Below, in pieces: positions 29,701 to 39,958 of a DNA stretch of 64,000 nt. The notes under the pieces are model-generated. The model worked only from the letters and a program-made list of their open reading frames with translations. It ran no database searches and was not told the origin of the DNA. The position numbers were made by a program, and so were the translations under genes. This DNA is from Clostridia bacterium (GTDB lineage: Bacteria > Bacillota > Clostridia > Oscillospirales > CAG-272), in NCBI GenBank assembly GCA_017520505.1, contig JAFXFN010000033.1:38253-102252 (forward strand). Direction: 5' to 3'. Every line of letters begins with the position of its first letter. Position 1 is the first letter of the stretch.

Positions 29701-30372
29701 CCATTCAGGCTTGTTGCCCGATTTTCTGAACGCTTCGACAACGTCAAGTCTTTTAATGAGCTTTACCTTCTTTTGACCCGTTGCCGTTTTAAGCTCCTCT
29801 TTAAGCTCTTCAGCAAGCTTTTCGATGTCAAGCTTCTGCAAAAGCTCCTTGACAGCTTCAGCGCCCATACCAACCTTGAAGTCGTTTTCGTGACGCTCGT
29901 ATTCCTTGCGGTATTCAGCCTCTGTCAAGGGCTGGTTGAGCTTCAGACCCGTTGAGCCGGGATCTGTAACGATATACTGTCCGAAGTAAAGTACCTTATC
30001 GAGAGTTCTCGGAGAAATGTCAAGCAAAAGTCCCATTCTTGAGGGGATAGCACGGAAATACCAGATGTGTGACACAGGGCACGCAAGCTCAATGTGTCCC
30101 ATTCTTTCACGGCGCACCTTCTTCGTGGTGACCTCAACGTGACACTTTTCGCATATCTTTCCCTTATATCTTACACGCTTATATCTTCCGCAAAGACATT
30201 CCCAGTCCTTCGTCGGACCAAAGATCTTTTCGCAGAAAAGACCGTCTTTTTCAGCTTTCAGTGTTCTGTAGTTGATCGTTTCGGGCTTGAGGACCTCGCC
30301 GTACGACCATTTGCGTATCATTTCGGGAGACGCCAGACATATCTTGATCGAATCAAATATATTCTTATCCAT
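26743..30372 (-). CDS. rpoC: RNA polymerase beta' subunit
   Basis: A 1209-aa catalytic subunit. The N-terminal zinc-binding [19 protein letters not shown], the active-site NADFDGDQM with three Mg-binding Asp, the trigger-loop/bridge-helix region ([25 protein letters not shown]) and the C-terminal LIPAGTG motif are all present. The length fits Firmicutes lacking the proteobacterial insertions. It starts 14 bases after rpoB. Confidence 0.98.
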   Translation of the reverse strand: MDKNIFDSIKICLASPEMIRKWSYGEVLKPETINYRTLKAEKDGLFCEKIFGPTKDWECLCGRYKRVRYKGKICEKCHVEVTTKKVRRERMGHIELACPVSHIWYFRAIPSRMGLLLDISPRTLDKVLYFGQYIVTDPGSTGLKLNQPLTEAEYRKEYERHENDFKVGMGAEAVKELLQKLDIEKLAEELKEELKTATGQKKVKLIKRLDVVEAFRKSGNKPEWMILDVVPVIPPEIRPMVQLDGGRFATSDLNDLYRRVINRNNRLKKLMELMAPEIIIRNEKRMLQEAVDALIDNGRRGKPVTGPNNRPLKSLSEMLRGKQGRFRQNLLGKRVDYSGRSVIVVGPELKIYQCGLPKEMALELFKPFVMKRLVETQKASNIKDAKKKVDKVESFVWDALENVIKEHPVLLNRAPTLHRLSIQAFEPVLVDGRAIKLHPLVCSAFNADFDGDQMPVHVPLSVEAQAEARFLMLSANNLLKPVDGRAVAVPSQDMVLGSYYLTLAAKDEDLDAYEAYKAQIGGIPAIDDEKYGRYTVKFYEESCLGRGTVFKDMDEAVMAYENKCITLHTPIKVRVTREINGVEKTGIIDATLGRLIFNENIPQDLGWVDRNDPKHCLDLEVTFVATKGKLGEIVDRCIKAHGAAVTAQVLDKIKAMGFKYSTRGAISIAVPDMTIPKQKQELLDAAEKRVEQITEFFNHGVMTDEERYEAVVATWNQTTNDVTNALQACLDLYNPIKMMSDSGARGSIKQMRQLAGMRGLMFATSGKTMEIPIKSNFREGLNVLDYFVGARGSRKSLADTALRTADSGYLTRRLVDVSQEVIIYEENCGAKEGLVVTEIKNGNETIEKFKERLFGRYTVHPVVDPATGEVIAGADVMLDDAMCDRIIAAGIKEVEIRTVLKCKARHGVCAHCYGMDLATTKPVNVGEAVGIIAAQSIGEPGTQLTMRTFHTGGIAGSDITQGLPRVEELFEARRPKKTAVISELDGTVSVVETKRARNVTVRHESGETWTVAIPNIMSLTVKNGDHVFKGEPMSDGSIAPGDILHTKGLSAVYDYIITEVQKVYRSQSVDINDKHIEVITRQMTRKIRVEDPGDTALMVGAQIDINEFNDENDKIEARRAAGEVMLRPATGEPMLLGITKASLGTESFLSAASFQETTKVLTDAAIRGKIDHLLGLKENVIIGKLIPAGTGMDKYRAIDVEKNIDFTEL

Positions 30373-30386
30373 ATATCGTTCCCTCC

Positions 30387-33300
30387 TTATTCTTCATCCG
30401 AATAATCATCGGAGAATTCTTCGGCAAATGCTGCAAAATCATAGCTGTCATTATCTTCACCGAAGTCAAATTCATCTTCATTTTCTTCAACAAAGTTTTC
30501 TTCAACTTCCTCGTCAACAAGCACGGATTCGCCGACGTCGTGAGCATCATAGCCCTGCTCTGTCGTAACATCGTCGGAAAGTGATGAAAGCTCAATTTCC
30601 ATACCGTTCTTGTCAAGCACCTTAACGTCAAGCGCAAGCGCCTGAAGCTCTTTTACAAGGACCTTGAAGGATTCGGGGATACCCGGTGTCGGGATGTTCT
30701 GTCCCTTGACGATAGCTTCGTACGTCTTTACACGTCCCGTTACGTCGTCACTCTTGACAGTAAGTATCTCCTGAAGCGTATAAGCTGCACCGTAAGCCTC
30801 AAGCGCCCAAACTTCCATTTCTCCGAAACGCTGACCGCCGAACTGAGCTTTACCGCCCAGAGGCTGCTGTGTAACCAGAGAGTAAGGACCTGTTGAACGT
30901 GCGTGGATCTTATCGTCAACCAAGTGGTGAAGCTTGAGGTAGTACATTATACCAACGGTTACGGGGTTGTCAAACGGCTCGCCCGTACGTCCGTCGTAAA
31001 GTATCGTCTTACCTGTTTCGGAAAGTCCCGCTTCTTTAAGACATTCCGTAATATCTTTTTCAGTTGCACCATCAAATACGGGCGTCATTACCTTCCAGCC
31101 GAGCTTCTTTGCCGCAATGCCGAGGTGGACCTCAAGCACCTGACCGATGTTCATACGTGAAGGAACGCCGAGGGGGTTAAGCACGATGTCGAGCGGTGTA
31201 CCGTCAGGCAAGAAGGGCATATCTTCGGGGGGCAGGATACGTGAAACGACACCCTTGTTACCGTGACGTCCCGCCATCTTGTCACCGACAGAGATCTTTC
31301 TCTTCTGTGCTATATATACTCTTACTACTTTATTTACTCCGGGGGGAAGCTCGTCGCCGTTGACACGTGAGAACACCTTAACGTCAACAACGATACCGCT
31401 TTCGCCGTGAGGCAAACGCATTGAAGTATCTCTTACTTCTCTTGCCTTTTCGCCGAAAATGGCTCTGAGCAAGCGTTCTTCGGGTGTAAGCTCTGTTTCA
31501 CCCTTGGGTGTTACCTTACCTACAAGGATATCTCCGGCACGTACTTCCGTACCCTTGCGGATGATACCATCGGCATCGAGGTCCTTGAGAACTTCGTCGG
31601 AAACGTTGGGGATCTCTCTTGTTATCTCTTCCGGTCCGAGCTTTGTATCTCTTGCCTCGTGTGAATATTCTTCGATGTGGAGTGATGTATAAACGTCATC
31701 TCTTACGAGTCTTTCGTTAAGAAGTACGGCGTCCTCGTAGTTGTAACCTTCCCAGGTAAGGAAGCCGATAAGTGCGTTTTTACCGAGTGAGATCTCACCG
31801 TTGCTTGTAGCAGGACCGTCTGCGATGACCTGTCCCTTTTCAACGAATTCGCCTCTGTTTACAACGGGGCGCTGATTTACGCAAGTGCCCTGGTTGGAGC
31901 GCTTGAATTTAATGAGATAATAAACGTCTTTTCTTCCGCTTTCAGTAACGATAACGATCTCGTCAGCAGATACCTTTTCAACAAAGCCTGCTTCCTTTGC
32001 TACGATACAAACACCGGAGTCAACACCGGCCTTGTATTCCATACCTGTACCGACGATCGGGGAGTCGCAGGTAAGAAGCGGAACTGCCTGCTTCTGCATG
32101 TTTGAACCCATGAGCGCACGGGAGTTGTCATCGTTTTCAAGGAACGGGATCATTGATGTCGCAACGGAAACGACCATCTTCGGGGAAACGTCAACATAGT
32201 CGACCGCTTCTCTGTCCATTTCGATGATCTCCGATTTGTGACGTACAACGACACGCTTGCGGATGAATCTGCCTTCTTCGTCAAGCGGCTCGCTTGCCTG
32301 ACCTACAACGTAGTTGTCTTCGATGTCGGCAGTCATATATACGACCTCGTCTGTTACAACGCCTGTTTCCTTGTCTACCTTGCGGTAGGGCGCTTCAATG
32401 AAGCCGTAATCATTTATTTTAGCATAAGTGGAAAGATATGTGATAAGACCGATGTTAGGACCTTCAGGCGTTTCGATAGGACACATTCTTCCGTACTGTG
32501 TATAGTGAACGTCACGCACCTCAAACGATGCTCTGTCACGTGAAAGACCGCCCGGACCGAGAGCTGACAGACGGCGCTTGTGAGTAAGCTCGGCAAGCGG
32601 GTTTGACTGGTCCATAAACTGTGAAAGCGGAGAAGAACCGAAGAACTCTCTGATAGCTGTCACGATAGGTCTGGGGTTGATAAGTCCCTTGGGAGAAAGT
32701 GTATCTGCATCCTGAATGGTCATTCTTTCCTTTACGATCTTGTCCATTCTGGAGAAACCGATTCTGATCTGGTTCTGCAAAAGCTCGCCTACAGAGCGCA
32801 AACGTCTGTTGCCGAGGTGGTCGATATCGTCTGTCGTGCCGATACCGTGGCCGAGGCAGAGCATATAGTTGATGGAAGCGAAAATGTCTTCCTTTGTGAT
32901 GTGCTTGGGCATAAGCTCGCCGATTCTTGCCTTTGCTTCTGCCTTTATAGCATCAACGTCGCCTGCGTTCTTCTCCATAATTTCAAGAAGAACACCGAGG
33001 TTTACCTTTTCGTTGATTCCGACATCCTCAAGTGAGAAGCCGAGAGCATCCTCCGCACGGATAGTACCGTTTGAAAGGATCTTCATTTCTCCGTCAGCAA
33101 CCTTTACGTAAGCTTCGTTTACGCCTGCGCTTTCGATCATCAGAGCCTTTTCACGGTCGATGTATTCGCCCTCGCTGAAAATAAGCTCACCCGTAATGGG
33201 GTTGATAACATGTCTTGTAAGCGTTCTGCCGACAAGTCTTTCGGAGATAGCAAGCTTCTTATTGAACTTGTAACGTCCTACGTTTGCAAGGTCGTATCTC

Positions 33301-34124
33301 TTGGGATCGAAGAAGAGGTTGTTTATAAGAAGAAGTGCGCTGTCAACAAGCGGAGGCTCGCCGGGACGGAGCTTCTTGTATATCTCCTTGAGCGCCTCAT
33401 CACGGATGGAGGTGTTGTTCTTCTTCGCTTCTTCCGCAATGGTATCCTTTTCAAGAGTTGCAACGAGTCTGGGGTCATCACCGAAATAGTTGATGATCTC
33501 AGCATCGGACTCGATACCGAGTGCTCTTATAAGGATAGTGATGAACATTTTTCTGTTCTTGTCGATACGAACGTGGAAAATGTCATTTGCATCTGTTTCA
33601 TATTCAAGCCAAGCGCCTCTGTAAGGGATGACTGTAGATGAAAACGTCATCTTGCTTGACTTATCGATGGCACTTTCGTAGTAAACACCGGGAGAACGGA
33701 CTATCTGCGAAACGATAACACGCTCTGCACCGTTGATAACGAATGTACCGTTATCTGTCATTATCGGGAAATCGCTCATATAAATGAGCTCTTCCTTGAC
33801 TTCGCCCGTTGTCTTGTTTGTAAGACGTACTGTTACACGGAAAGGCGCCGCATAGTTAACGTCTCTGTCCTTACATTCCTCAACGGGATATTTGGGTGTA
33901 TCATCGATGGTGAAATCAATGAATTCGATAACGAGATTACCCGAGTAGTCCGTAATAGGGGACACATCTCTGAGAACCTCATTGAGGCCGTCCTTGATGA
34001 ACCAGTCGTAAGACTTCTTCTGAACCTCCAAAAGGTTCGGAAGCTCAAGCACTTCCTTAGTTCTTGCAAAACTCATTCTTGTGTTCTTACCAAGCTTCTG
34101 AGGTTTGACCATTAAATCCTTCAC
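30387..34124 (-). CDS. rpoB: RNA polymerase beta subunit
   Basis: A 1245-aa subunit. The rifampicin-pocket segment [20 protein letters not shown] is in wild-type form. The [12 protein letters not shown] and [11 protein letters not shown] motifs are intact. The last about 60 residues are an acidic tail ([18 protein letters not shown]). Ribosome binding site GGAGTGAAGG. Unlike the usual order, rplJ/rplL are not upstream; rpoB has its own promoter behind unrelated genes. Confidence 0.98.
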   Translation of the reverse strand: MKDLMVKPQKLGKNTRMSFARTKEVLELPNLLEVQKKSYDWFIKDGLNEVLRDVSPITDYSGNLVIEFIDFTIDDTPKYPVEECKDRDVNYAAPFRVTVRLTNKTTGEVKEELIYMSDFPIMTDNGTFVINGAERVIVSQIVRSPGVYYESAIDKSSKMTFSSTVIPYRGAWLEYETDANDIFHVRIDKNRKMFITILIRALGIESDAEIINYFGDDPRLVATLEKDTIAEEAKKNNTSIRDEALKEIYKKLRPGEPPLVDSALLLINNLFFDPKRYDLANVGRYKFNKKLAISERLVGRTLTRHVINPITGELIFSEGEYIDREKALMIESAGVNEAYVKVADGEMKILSNGTIRAEDALGFSLEDVGINEKVNLGVLLEIMEKNAGDVDAIKAEAKARIGELMPKHITKEDIFASINYMLCLGHGIGTTDDIDHLGNRRLRSVGELLQNQIRIGFSRMDKIVKERMTIQDADTLSPKGLINPRPIVTAIREFFGSSPLSQFMDQSNPLAELTHKRRLSALGPGGLSRDRASFEVRDVHYTQYGRMCPIETPEGPNIGLITYLSTYAKINDYGFIEAPYRKVDKETGVVTDEVVYMTADIEDNYVVGQASEPLDEEGRFIRKRVVVRHKSEIIEMDREAVDYVDVSPKMVVSVATSMIPFLENDDNSRALMGSNMQKQAVPLLTCDSPIVGTGMEYKAGVDSGVCIVAKEAGFVEKVSADEIVIVTESGRKDVYYLIKFKRSNQGTCVNQRPVVNRGEFVEKGQVIADGPATSNGEISLGKNALIGFLTWEGYNYEDAVLLNERLVRDDVYTSLHIEEYSHEARDTKLGPEEITREIPNVSDEVLKDLDADGIIRKGTEVRAGDILVGKVTPKGETELTPEERLLRAIFGEKAREVRDTSMRLPHGESGIVVDVKVFSRVNGDELPPGVNKVVRVYIAQKRKISVGDKMAGRHGNKGVVSRILPPEDMPFLPDGTPLDIVLNPLGVPSRMNIGQVLEVHLGIAAKKLGWKVMTPVFDGATEKDITECLKEAGLSETGKTILYDGRTGEPFDNPVTVGIMYYLKLHHLVDDKIHARSTGPYSLVTQQPLGGKAQFGGQRFGEMEVWALEAYGAAYTLQEILTVKSDDVTGRVKTYEAIVKGQNIPTPGIPESFKVLVKELQALALDVKVLDKNGMEIELSSLSDDVTTEQGYDAHDVGESVLVDEEVEENFVEENEDEFDFGEDNDSYDFAAFAEEFSDDYSDEE

Positions 34125-34468
34125 TCCATTCGTTTTATTGGCTCCGCACGCACAGGGCGGGAATTATAAATATAACAATGCGCATATTATGCGATTTTAA
34201 TTTATCGAGCGATTTTAACATATAAAATAAAATATGTCAAGGGGCAAACGCACTCCGCATAAAATAACATTTAAAGGTTTTTGTGTGAACTAAATCTGAA
34301 TTTTGCGTTTTATGAATTATAATTTACATAATGTTTATTATTTTTTTACACTTTTCCACACCTCTTTTCTCGTCAAGCTACAAATATTACATCAAAATAA
34401 AGTAGTTTTTGTGTATTTTTACCAAATTTTTGAATTCACAATTTATTTACACGATTGTATGGAAGAAT
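34125..34468. other. Non-coding region upstream of rpoB
   Basis: About 340 AT-rich bases hold the rpoB leader (about 80 nt) and promoter. Beyond 34241 I see no gene, repeat or known RNA. Confidence 0.6.
34212..34240 (-). promoter_or_regulatory. rpoBC promoter
   Basis: Minus strand: TTGACA, 17-bp spacer, TAAAAT, giving a start about 80 bases before the rpoB ATG. Confidence 0.85.
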
Positions 34469-34469
34469 A

Positions 34470-34500
34470 AATAAAAAGCGCCGTGTCAAACACACGGCGC
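34470..34500 (-). terminator. Terminator of the small membrane protein gene
   Basis: GCGCCGTGT and ACACGGCGC form a 9-bp stem, followed on the minus strand by TTTTTATTTATT. Confidence 0.88.
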
Positions 34501-34523
34501 ATCCTTCAAGCACAAATATATTT

Positions 34524-34772
34524 TTATTTATTCTTTTCAAGTGCCTCTATCCGCTTTTCCAGAGCCTTCACCTTCTTGTTAAGCTCTGTCGCCGCTTCGT
34601 TACCCGCAAAAACGAATATTGACAGGATAACTGCCGCACCCACTTCCACAAGAATAGGATCTCCGCTTTCAAAAAGCTTCCAACCGCCGACAAAGACCAT
34701 AAGATATATTATCAAAAAGCAAACAACAAACCAGCCAAACCAGCGAAGCATAGTCTTGAATTTTTCTTTCAT
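34524..34772 (-). CDS. Small two-span membrane protein with C-terminal coiled coil
   Basis: An 82-aa protein: basic N-terminus, hydrophobic spans at about residues 13-30 and 43-58, and a heptad-like C-terminus (ELNKKVKALEKRIEALEKNK). Good ribosome binding site (AAGGAG, 9 bases from ATG) and its own terminator support it being real. I do not recognise a family. Confidence 0.7.
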   Translation of the reverse strand: MKEKFKTMLRWFGWFVVCFLIIYLMVFVGGWKLFESGDPILVEVGAAVILSIFVFAGNEAATELNKKVKALEKRIEALEKNK

Positions 34773-34858
34773 ATCAAAAACTCCTTATATAATTTTTTCC
34801 TCACAATCATATCACGTAAATATAAAAATAAATAAATATAAAATTCAATTAAATATGG

Positions 34859-34932
34859 ATTTCCGCAGGAAATCTGCACCCTGGTGGTTCGATGTTTTCA
34901 GCGAACTACAGGGGGCTGCAGGCGGGTGCAGA
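34859..34932. repeat. GC-rich palindromic intergenic repeat
   Basis: ATTTCC-gca-GGAAAT (34859-34873) is followed by a long stem closed by TCTGCACCC/GGGTGCAGA (34873-34932). It has the same two-hairpin layout and same ATTTCCgcaGGAAAT unit as 2451-2503. Confidence 0.75.
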
Positions 34933-34935
34933 CCT

Positions 34936-35460
34936 CTATTTAATATTATCTTTCAATATTCCTCTCGCTTCATTAAACACTTTTCCCTCTGCATAGCTCA
35001 TCATCGCATTATTTCTCCAAGCGTGACAAACAGCAAAAAGCAAAACGGATGATGCAGTTAAAAAATACTGTTTTAAAATAAGTCCCGTCAGAAATAAACC
35101 TATAATAACTGCACCCAAGCAACACATAATTGCGATATGTTCTTTTAACCACTTTTTCTTAAAGAATTCAAGCCTTTCTTTAACGGTGAAAACGCTTTGA
35201 GTGTAAAATCGCAGATTTTCCTCTGCAGCCGCTTTGTATTCTTCATCTTTAAGTCTTTTTCCGCAAAGCATTTCGTTGATACTGACACCGAACATCTCAC
35301 TCAAAACCAACAGCATATCAGCAGGCGGTAAATACGTTCCCGTTTCCCAACGTGACACCGTTTTATTTGTTACACCTATTTTTTCACCGAGCTGTGTTTG
35401 CGAAAGTCCCTGCTCTTTTCGCAGTTCTGCAATAAATTTACCTATTTTTATTAGATCCAT
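34936..35460 (-). CDS. XRE-family regulator with C-terminal membrane segment
   Basis: A 174-aa protein: helix-turn-helix at residues 6-62 (LRKEQGLSQTQLGEKIGVTNKTVSRWETGTYLPP) and two hydrophobic spans at about 110-150. Such membrane-tethered Cro/C1-like proteins are common in Clostridia, usually of unknown target. ATG 35460 is chosen over a 46-codon upstream extension because GGGAGGCGAGAAT precedes it and the family begins here. Confidence 0.85.
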   Translation of the reverse strand: MDLIKIGKFIAELRKEQGLSQTQLGEKIGVTNKTVSRWETGTYLPPADMLLVLSEMFGVSINEMLCGKRLKDEEYKAAAEENLRFYTQSVFTVKERLEFFKKKWLKEHIAIMCCLGAVIIGLFLTGLILKQYFLTASSVLLFAVCHAWRNNAMMSYAEGKVFNEARGILKDNIK

Positions 35461-35552
35461 ATTCTCGCCTCCCAAAAAAGTATAACAAATATATGGAAAA
35501 TTGTCTATACCATAAACAGCGAATATAAGGACATTTTCAAAAAAATGCTTTA

Positions 35553-35879
35553 TTACAGTATTTCTTTGAACTTTTCGAGGAACGTTTCTTCTCCCCACGT
35601 ATTCATTTTGAAAAACAATGCTTGACTTCCGCCCGACGTTATAGCCGAAACGTGTATGGGGCTGTCACCGTTTTTAAACAGAGTTACGGAAAGGCTCACA
35701 CGGTTACCTCCCGCATAGCTGTACCGTTCAAAAACACGCACGCTGCATCTTGCCTCCCCGTTTGCAAAGTCGCTCGATTCCTCAAGGGAGGCTGAAATAC
35801 TGCCGTCAAGCACTCCGCCCTCTATCTTTTTGAGTATTGCATCAAAATCACCGTATAACACTTTTTCAAATTTAGCCAT
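35553..35879 (-). CDS. Small uncharacterised protein, possibly DUF6054-like
   Basis: A 108-aa soluble protein beginning MAKFEKVLYGDFDAILKKIE with SISASLEESSDF and SVRVFERYSYAGGNRVSLSV. The wording resembles a small clostridial family of unknown function (DUF6054), a recollection that needs a profile search. The start at 35879 has TGAGGTTATA upstream. It follows the next gene by 7 bases, so the two form an operon. Confidence 0.75.
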   Translation of the reverse strand: MAKFEKVLYGDFDAILKKIEGGVLDGSISASLEESSDFANGEARCSVRVFERYSYAGGNRVSLSVTLFKNGDSPIHVSAITSGGSQALFFKMNTWGEETFLEKFKEIL

Positions 35880-35886
35880 TATAACC

Positions 35887-36369
35887 TCACAAATCAATAG
35901 GCGGACGTCCGTTTGAAAACGTCAGATGTACAGACCATTTTCCGAGCGAAGCCGTCACACTCGTTCCGTCGGAAAGCGGTATTTCAAGATAATGACTTCC
36001 CCACGACAGTCCCTCGTTACTTCCGTTTACATATAAGCTCGGACGGAGGATGCCCTTGTAAAAGGTGATATAATCACTTCCCGCTCCAACCGTTTCCAGC
36101 TTCACAAACAAGAGGTCAATTATCAGAAATATAACACACCACATAAGTCCGAGGTATCCTGCCGCCATTCCGAATACGTAGTCATTGTTGTAAGAAACAG
36201 ACTCATATACAAACGGAGGTTTTCCGATAACCTCCACAGTCTTGCTTCCGTCACGAAGCACAGTAAATACAATGGCAATTATCAAAAATACAACACTCAA
36301 AACCATCTCGGTTATTCTGCGATTCCGAATGCGCTTTTTCAGTTTGTTTTCAAGCTCAATATGTCCCAT
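35887..36369 (-). CDS. Uncharacterised membrane protein with two N-terminal spans
   Basis: A 160-aa product with spans at about residues 20-42 and 70-92, then a cytoplasmic or external beta-rich domain (SDYITFYKGILRPSLYVNG ... YLEIPLSDGTSV). ATG 36369 has GAGGACACAG in front, so it is preferred to the upstream ATG at 36423. Co-transcribed with the following gene. No family recognised. Confidence 0.72.
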   Translation of the reverse strand: MGHIELENKLKKRIRNRRITEMVLSVVFLIIAIVFTVLRDGSKTVEVIGKPPFVYESVSYNNDYVFGMAAGYLGLMWCVIFLIIDLLFVKLETVGAGSDYITFYKGILRPSLYVNGSNEGLSWGSHYLEIPLSDGTSVTASLGKWSVHLTFSNGRPPIDL

Positions 36370-36444
36370 CTGTGTCCTCTGAAATTTTCTTTTTATCAAC
36401 TGCATCATATCATAAATTCGCAAAAAAGTAAATACCGTAAAATG

Positions 36445-36477
36445 AAATAACCACCGATTTGCAATCGGTGGTTATTT
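36445..36477 (-). terminator. Terminator of the purine salvage operon
   Basis: AAATAACCACCGATT (36445-36459) pairs fully with AATCGGTGGTTATTT (36463-36477) around a 3-base loop, 4 bases past the stop codon; the minus-strand arm ends in TTATTT. Confidence 0.82.
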
Positions 36478-36481
36478 TTTA

Positions 36482-37045
36482 TCATTTTAAAGGTTCGCCG
36501 TTTTCGTCAAAAAGGGGCAGATACTGAAGATATTTAATATCATCACGGCTTGCCGCATCACCCTCGGCAAGAATGGCAACTCGTCCTGCGACAGTACCCC
36601 CTGCCTGTTCTACAAGCGCTTCAAGCGCACGAAGCGACTCACCCGTGCTGATAACATCGTCAACGATAAGTATCTTTTTGCCCTTAATAAGCTCGGCATC
36701 GACACCGTCAAGATAAAGCGTCTGCACCTTTTCCGTCGTTATGGATTTCACATCGCATTTGACGGTATTGCGCATATAAAGCTTCGGCGCCTTGCGTGCA
36801 AGAATATATTTATTCTGTCCGCTTTGGCGTGCCATTTCGTGTGCAAGCGGTATACCCTTGCTTTCAGCCGTTATCATATAGTCATAATCCTCGGTAACAA
36901 GCTTCAGCAAAGCCTCTGCCGATTTTTCCGTAAGCTCAACATCACCGAATATAACAAATCCTGCGATATAAAGCTTATCCGTAAGCGGACACAGCGGAAG
37001 CTGTCTTTTTAAGCCCGCAACCTCTATTTCGTAATAATCCTTCAT
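36482..37045 (-). CDS. Purine phosphoribosyltransferase (Apt/Xpt type)
   Basis: A 187-aa enzyme joining a purine base to PRPP. The PRPP loop is ILIVDDVISTGESL (about residues 123-136), with a flexible-loop region YMRNTVKCDV and purine-site ESKGIPLAHEMA. The layout resembles adenine and xanthine phosphoribosyltransferases; the exact base cannot be told here. It is 3 bases downstream of a purine permease, which supports salvage of imported bases. Confidence 0.85.
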   Translation of the reverse strand: MKDYYEIEVAGLKRQLPLCPLTDKLYIAGFVIFGDVELTEKSAEALLKLVTEDYDYMITAESKGIPLAHEMARQSGQNKYILARKAPKLYMRNTVKCDVKSITTEKVQTLYLDGVDAELIKGKKILIVDDVISTGESLRALEALVEQAGGTVAGRVAILAEGDAASRDDIKYLQYLPLFDENGEPLK

Positions 37046-37048
37046 TTA

Positions 37049-38515
37049 TCAGATAGCTCCGAATATAAATTTGAACACGAACAGCAAAGCAATGATAGTT
37101 ACAACGATGTCGTTCTTCTTGTACTTGCCTGTGAAAAGTGTGATAAGAACGTAAGAAATTGCACCGATACCGATACCGTTTGAAATGGAGTACGTCAAGG
37201 GCATCATAACGAGTGTCAAAAATGCGGGAACTGCGGAACGCATATCCTTCATATCAACATTAGCAAAGTTCTTGAGCATAAGAACACCGACAAATATCAA
37301 AGCGGGAGCTGTAGCGGCTGACGGAATAATATTTGCAAACGGGCTGAGGAACAAGCAAACAACGAAGCAAGCAGACGTTACAAGGCTTGCAAGACCTGTT
37401 CTTGCGCCTGCGGCAACACCGGATGCGGATTCAACGAACGTCGTACACGTAGATGTACCGAAGATAGCACCTGCAACAGTTGCCAAGGAGTCACTTGTCA
37501 TTGCCTTGTTAACGTCAATGGGGTCGCCGTTTTCGTCAAGCATACCCGCCTCGGAGGCTGTTCCGTAAAGTGTACCGATAGTGTCGAACATATCTACAAT
37601 GCAGAATGTGATTATAAGAATAATTGCAGAGAACACACCGCCGATATAGTCAGCATTGAACGCTTCCTTCCAAGCGTCAGCGCTGAACGCACCGCCAAGA
37701 CCAACGCTTGCAAAATCCTTGAAGGACTGACCGATCTGGCTCATATCAAACGAAGGAACTGTCCACGTCATAAGATAGTATACGACAGTTGCGGCAAGAA
37801 TACCGATAATTACAGAGCCCTTTACTTTTTTCCACGTAAGAATTGCGATTATGATAAGACCGATGATAGCAACAATGGGAGCTGCCATTTCTTTCAGCGC
37901 ATCAGCGCCTGTGAAGCCGTCAACACCGATCTTGTTGATAACTGCGTTGAAGTTGAAAAACTGAACAAAAGTATACTGGTTATCCACAACGATCGATGCG
38001 TTTTTAAAGCCGATGAAAGCGATAAACAAGCCGATACCGCCGGGAATAGCCTTTTTAAGTGCATCGGGAAGCGCTCTTGCTATGTGTGTACGAAGTCCGG
38101 TTACAGACAGCAAAAGGAATATTAAGCCCGACAAAAGAATGATGACAAGTCCTGCCTGATAGCCCTTTATAACGTCACCGCCGCCAAAGAAAGCGTTTGA
38201 GATAAAGCACGTGCAGAAGAATGAGTTAAGTCCCATGCCGCATGCCTGTGCAAAGGGTAATCTTGCGTAAAGCGCCATAAGAAGCGTACCGAATATTGCA
38301 ACGAGAATTGAAGCAATATAAACGGAGTTCCAGATCTGTCCCATAGCAACGGGATCAGCACCCAAGCCTACCAGCCAGCCGTTTGCGCCCTCTGCCGCAA
38401 CCTGATTGGGGTTGACGAGAATGATGTACGCCATGGCAAAAAACGTTGTTAAGCCACCGATGATTTCGAGCTTGACATTTGAGCCACGCTCTCTGATTTT
38501 GAAAAATTTGTCCAT
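37049..38515 (-). CDS. NCS2-family hypoxanthine/guanine/adenine permease (PbuG/AzgA-like)
   Basis: A 488-aa permease with about 12-14 membrane spans, N-terminal FFKIRERGSNVKLEIIGGLT and AYIILVNPN, and the family segment STCTTFVESASGVAAGARTG. It imports purine bases by proton symport. It is the first gene of a two-gene operon with the phosphoribosyltransferase. No purine riboswitch is seen in the short leader. Confidence 0.92.
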   Translation of the reverse strand: MDKFFKIRERGSNVKLEIIGGLTTFFAMAYIILVNPNQVAAEGANGWLVGLGADPVAMGQIWNSVYIASILVAIFGTLLMALYARLPFAQACGMGLNSFFCTCFISNAFFGGGDVIKGYQAGLVIILLSGLIFLLLSVTGLRTHIARALPDALKKAIPGGIGLFIAFIGFKNASIVVDNQYTFVQFFNFNAVINKIGVDGFTGADALKEMAAPIVAIIGLIIIAILTWKKVKGSVIIGILAATVVYYLMTWTVPSFDMSQIGQSFKDFASVGLGGAFSADAWKEAFNADYIGGVFSAIILIITFCIVDMFDTIGTLYGTASEAGMLDENGDPIDVNKAMTSDSLATVAGAIFGTSTCTTFVESASGVAAGARTGLASLVTSACFVVCLFLSPFANIIPSAATAPALIFVGVLMLKNFANVDMKDMRSAVPAFLTLVMMPLTYSISNGIGIGAISYVLITLFTGKYKKNDIVVTIIALLFVFKFIFGAI

Positions 38516-38545
38516 TTTTCCACCTCATAAATTTTTTTATACTAA

Positions 38546-38558
38546 CCTACACCGTAGG
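38546..38558. promoter_or_regulatory. Small palindrome in the purine permease leader
   Basis: CCTAC-acc-GTAGG, extended weakly on both sides (TA/TA), between the promoter and the start codon. It could be an operator or a small RNA hairpin. Confidence 0.35.
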
Positions 38559-38580
38559 ATAATACCAAATTTACAACGCA

Positions 38581-38609
38581 ATTTTATCACACGTTTTGTC
38601 CGTTGTCAA
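38581..38609 (-). promoter_or_regulatory. Promoter of the purine salvage operon
   Basis: Minus strand: TTGACA, 17-bp spacer, TAAAAT. Confidence 0.85.
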
Positions 38610-38792
38610 CACTTTCGTTTACATTTTTCATCACTTTACAACACTATTTTTCAATCATTTATGTTAAAACTTTTGTTTATTTTGTACATAATACGAAAAT
38701 TTTCCACAAATATCATCAAAAATAAATAAGACATCGTTTTTTCGCAAGCGGAACCGCCCTTTTTGTGATGCGTGCATTGCAGTCCGCAGATT

Positions 38793-38909
38793 TTAATAAA
38801 AACAGACAACCGATGGTCGCCCCTACAAGATATTACAAAACAAAAAAGCCCTGCAAAGCAGAGCTTTTGAATATCTAAATAATCCCAAACGGGTAATTAT
38901 CTCTTGGAG
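38793..38909. repeat. Left copy of a 117-bp direct repeat carrying the rpsI 3' end
   Basis: It is nearly identical to 40080-40196. It includes the last codons of rpsI (Ser-Lys-Arg-stop on the minus strand), its terminator (AAAGCTCTGCTTTGCAGGGC, then T-run) and the downstream sequence ccgatggtcgcccctacaag. Only the right copy joins an intact rpsI. The copies diverge sharply at 38910 and 40197, inside the last rpsI codons. Confidence 0.9.
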
Positions 38910-38925
38910 TTTTGAGAGTACCGTT

Positions 38926-39045
38926 TGATATCGTGAATATCGTGTAATATCGTGTGATATCGTAGCTTTATTGTGTGATTTCGTGCGATATCGTGAATAT
39001 CGTGAGTATCGTTTGATAAAGTGTTGCACCAAATTTGCACCAAAA
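38926..39045. repeat. Array of short direct repeats (core TATCGTG)
   Basis: Seven to eight variants of GATATCGTG/AATATCGTG occur at 9-11 base spacing over 38926-39014, followed by a tandem TTGCACCAAA pair (39024-39033, 39035-39045). The spacing near one helical turn and the position beside the duplicated rpsI end suggest protein-binding sites such as recombinase arm sites. Confidence 0.7.
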
Positions 39046-39108
39046 TCACACCACATTAAACGCCCATTTAGCTCGACAAATTGGAATTGATTGCTCGCTT
39101 CACTTAAA

Positions 39109-39522
39109 TCAATTATACTCAAACTCAAAATCACCATCCACACATTCGCCTACCGATTCGAGAATAATGTAGATTGTTTTTTCATTATCATATTTTCCGT
39201 CGAGTGTAATAGTTTCATCGTAGGATTCTCCGCCCTTAACTGTACGGAGTAATTCTTTTTCACCATCAACGCCGATATAAACATTCATCTCGCCTTCAAC
39301 AAGACTTGCTTCCAAATCAAGTGTATGTTCAGCGACACCATCTCTTCTTAATTTGAAATTATTTGTTCCCGTAAAGGTATCAAATTCCATACTTGCTTCA
39401 TCACCCTGACAGGAAGTAATCAAAATTGTTGCAGAATAACTCTTGACATATCCCCCACAGCTACAGAGCGTAATGAGTGTAAGTGTAAGTATCAGTGCCA
39501 ATGCGAAACTGATTTTTTTCAT
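39109..39522 (-). CDS. Small predicted lipoprotein
   Basis: A 137-aa product with a lipoprotein signal (MKKISFALALILTLTLITLC, Cys near residue 21-23) and a mature domain of about 110 residues rich in beta-strand pattern and acidic residues. ATG 39522 has AAAAGGAGAATATAAGG in front. It lies inside the AT-rich insert and overlaps none of the ribosomal genes. No family recognised. Confidence 0.75.
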   Translation of the reverse strand: MKKISFALALILTLTLITLCSCGGYVKSYSATILITSCQGDEASMEFDTFTGTNNFKLRRDGVAEHTLDLEASLVEGEMNVYIGVDGEKELLRTVKGGESYDETITLDGKYDNEKTIYIILESVGECVDGDFEFEYN

Positions 39523-39562
39523 CCTTATATTCTCCTTTTGGTTTTCGTCAAATTGGAATTTG

Positions 39563-39958
39563 TTATTCATCATCTTTATCATATGCCTGTTCTATCAATC
39601 CATCATCATTTAAAAAGACAGCATCATCAATCTGAAAGTTTTCTTCTTCCATCTGTCCTTTAGGGACAATAACAATACTTTCCTCTTCCAATCTATTAAC
39701 AATTGTGATTATATATTCTTCTTTTTCTTCATCCTTTTTTATATCTTTAATAGTGTATCCCTCTTCTTCAACTTGTTTATTAACCTCTTTATCTTTCAAT
39801 GAGCCTAAAGCAAGTCCAATTGCCATACCAATACACATGCCTAAAGAAGTTCCCATAGCCATATTGTCAAATGTTGAACCTATTGCTGTTCCAATAGAAA
39901 CACCAAAGCACATTCCTAATGCCATTCCCATACGTGTATTCTTGTTTGTTTTTTTCAT
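39563..39958 (-). CDS. Small glycine-zipper membrane protein
   Basis: A 131-aa protein. Residues 10-50 form two glycine-zipper helices (GMALGMCFGVSIGTAIG, MAMGTSLGMCIGMAIGLALG) likely to insert in membrane. The remainder is very acidic and soluble (KKDEEKEEYIITIVNRLEEE). Start 39958 has AGAGGTGACTATA upstream. It precedes the lipoprotein gene by about 40 bases and may be co-transcribed. Function unknown. Confidence 0.72.
   Translation of the reverse strand: MKKTNKNTRMGMALGMCFGVSIGTAIGSTFDNMAMGTSLGMCIGMAIGLALGSLKDKEVNKQVEEEGYTIKDIKKDEEKEEYIITIVNRLEEESIVIVPKGQMEEENFQIDDAVFLNDDGLIEQAYDKDDE

Noticed and set aside
38516..38610. Purine riboswitch in the purine permease leader
   Set aside because: The leader of about 60 bases lacks the conserved three-way junction; only a small hairpin is seen.
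38926..39014. Regular short repeats suggesting a CRISPR array
   Set aside because: Repeat units are only 7-10 bases with no unique spacers of 30 bases and no cas genes nearby.
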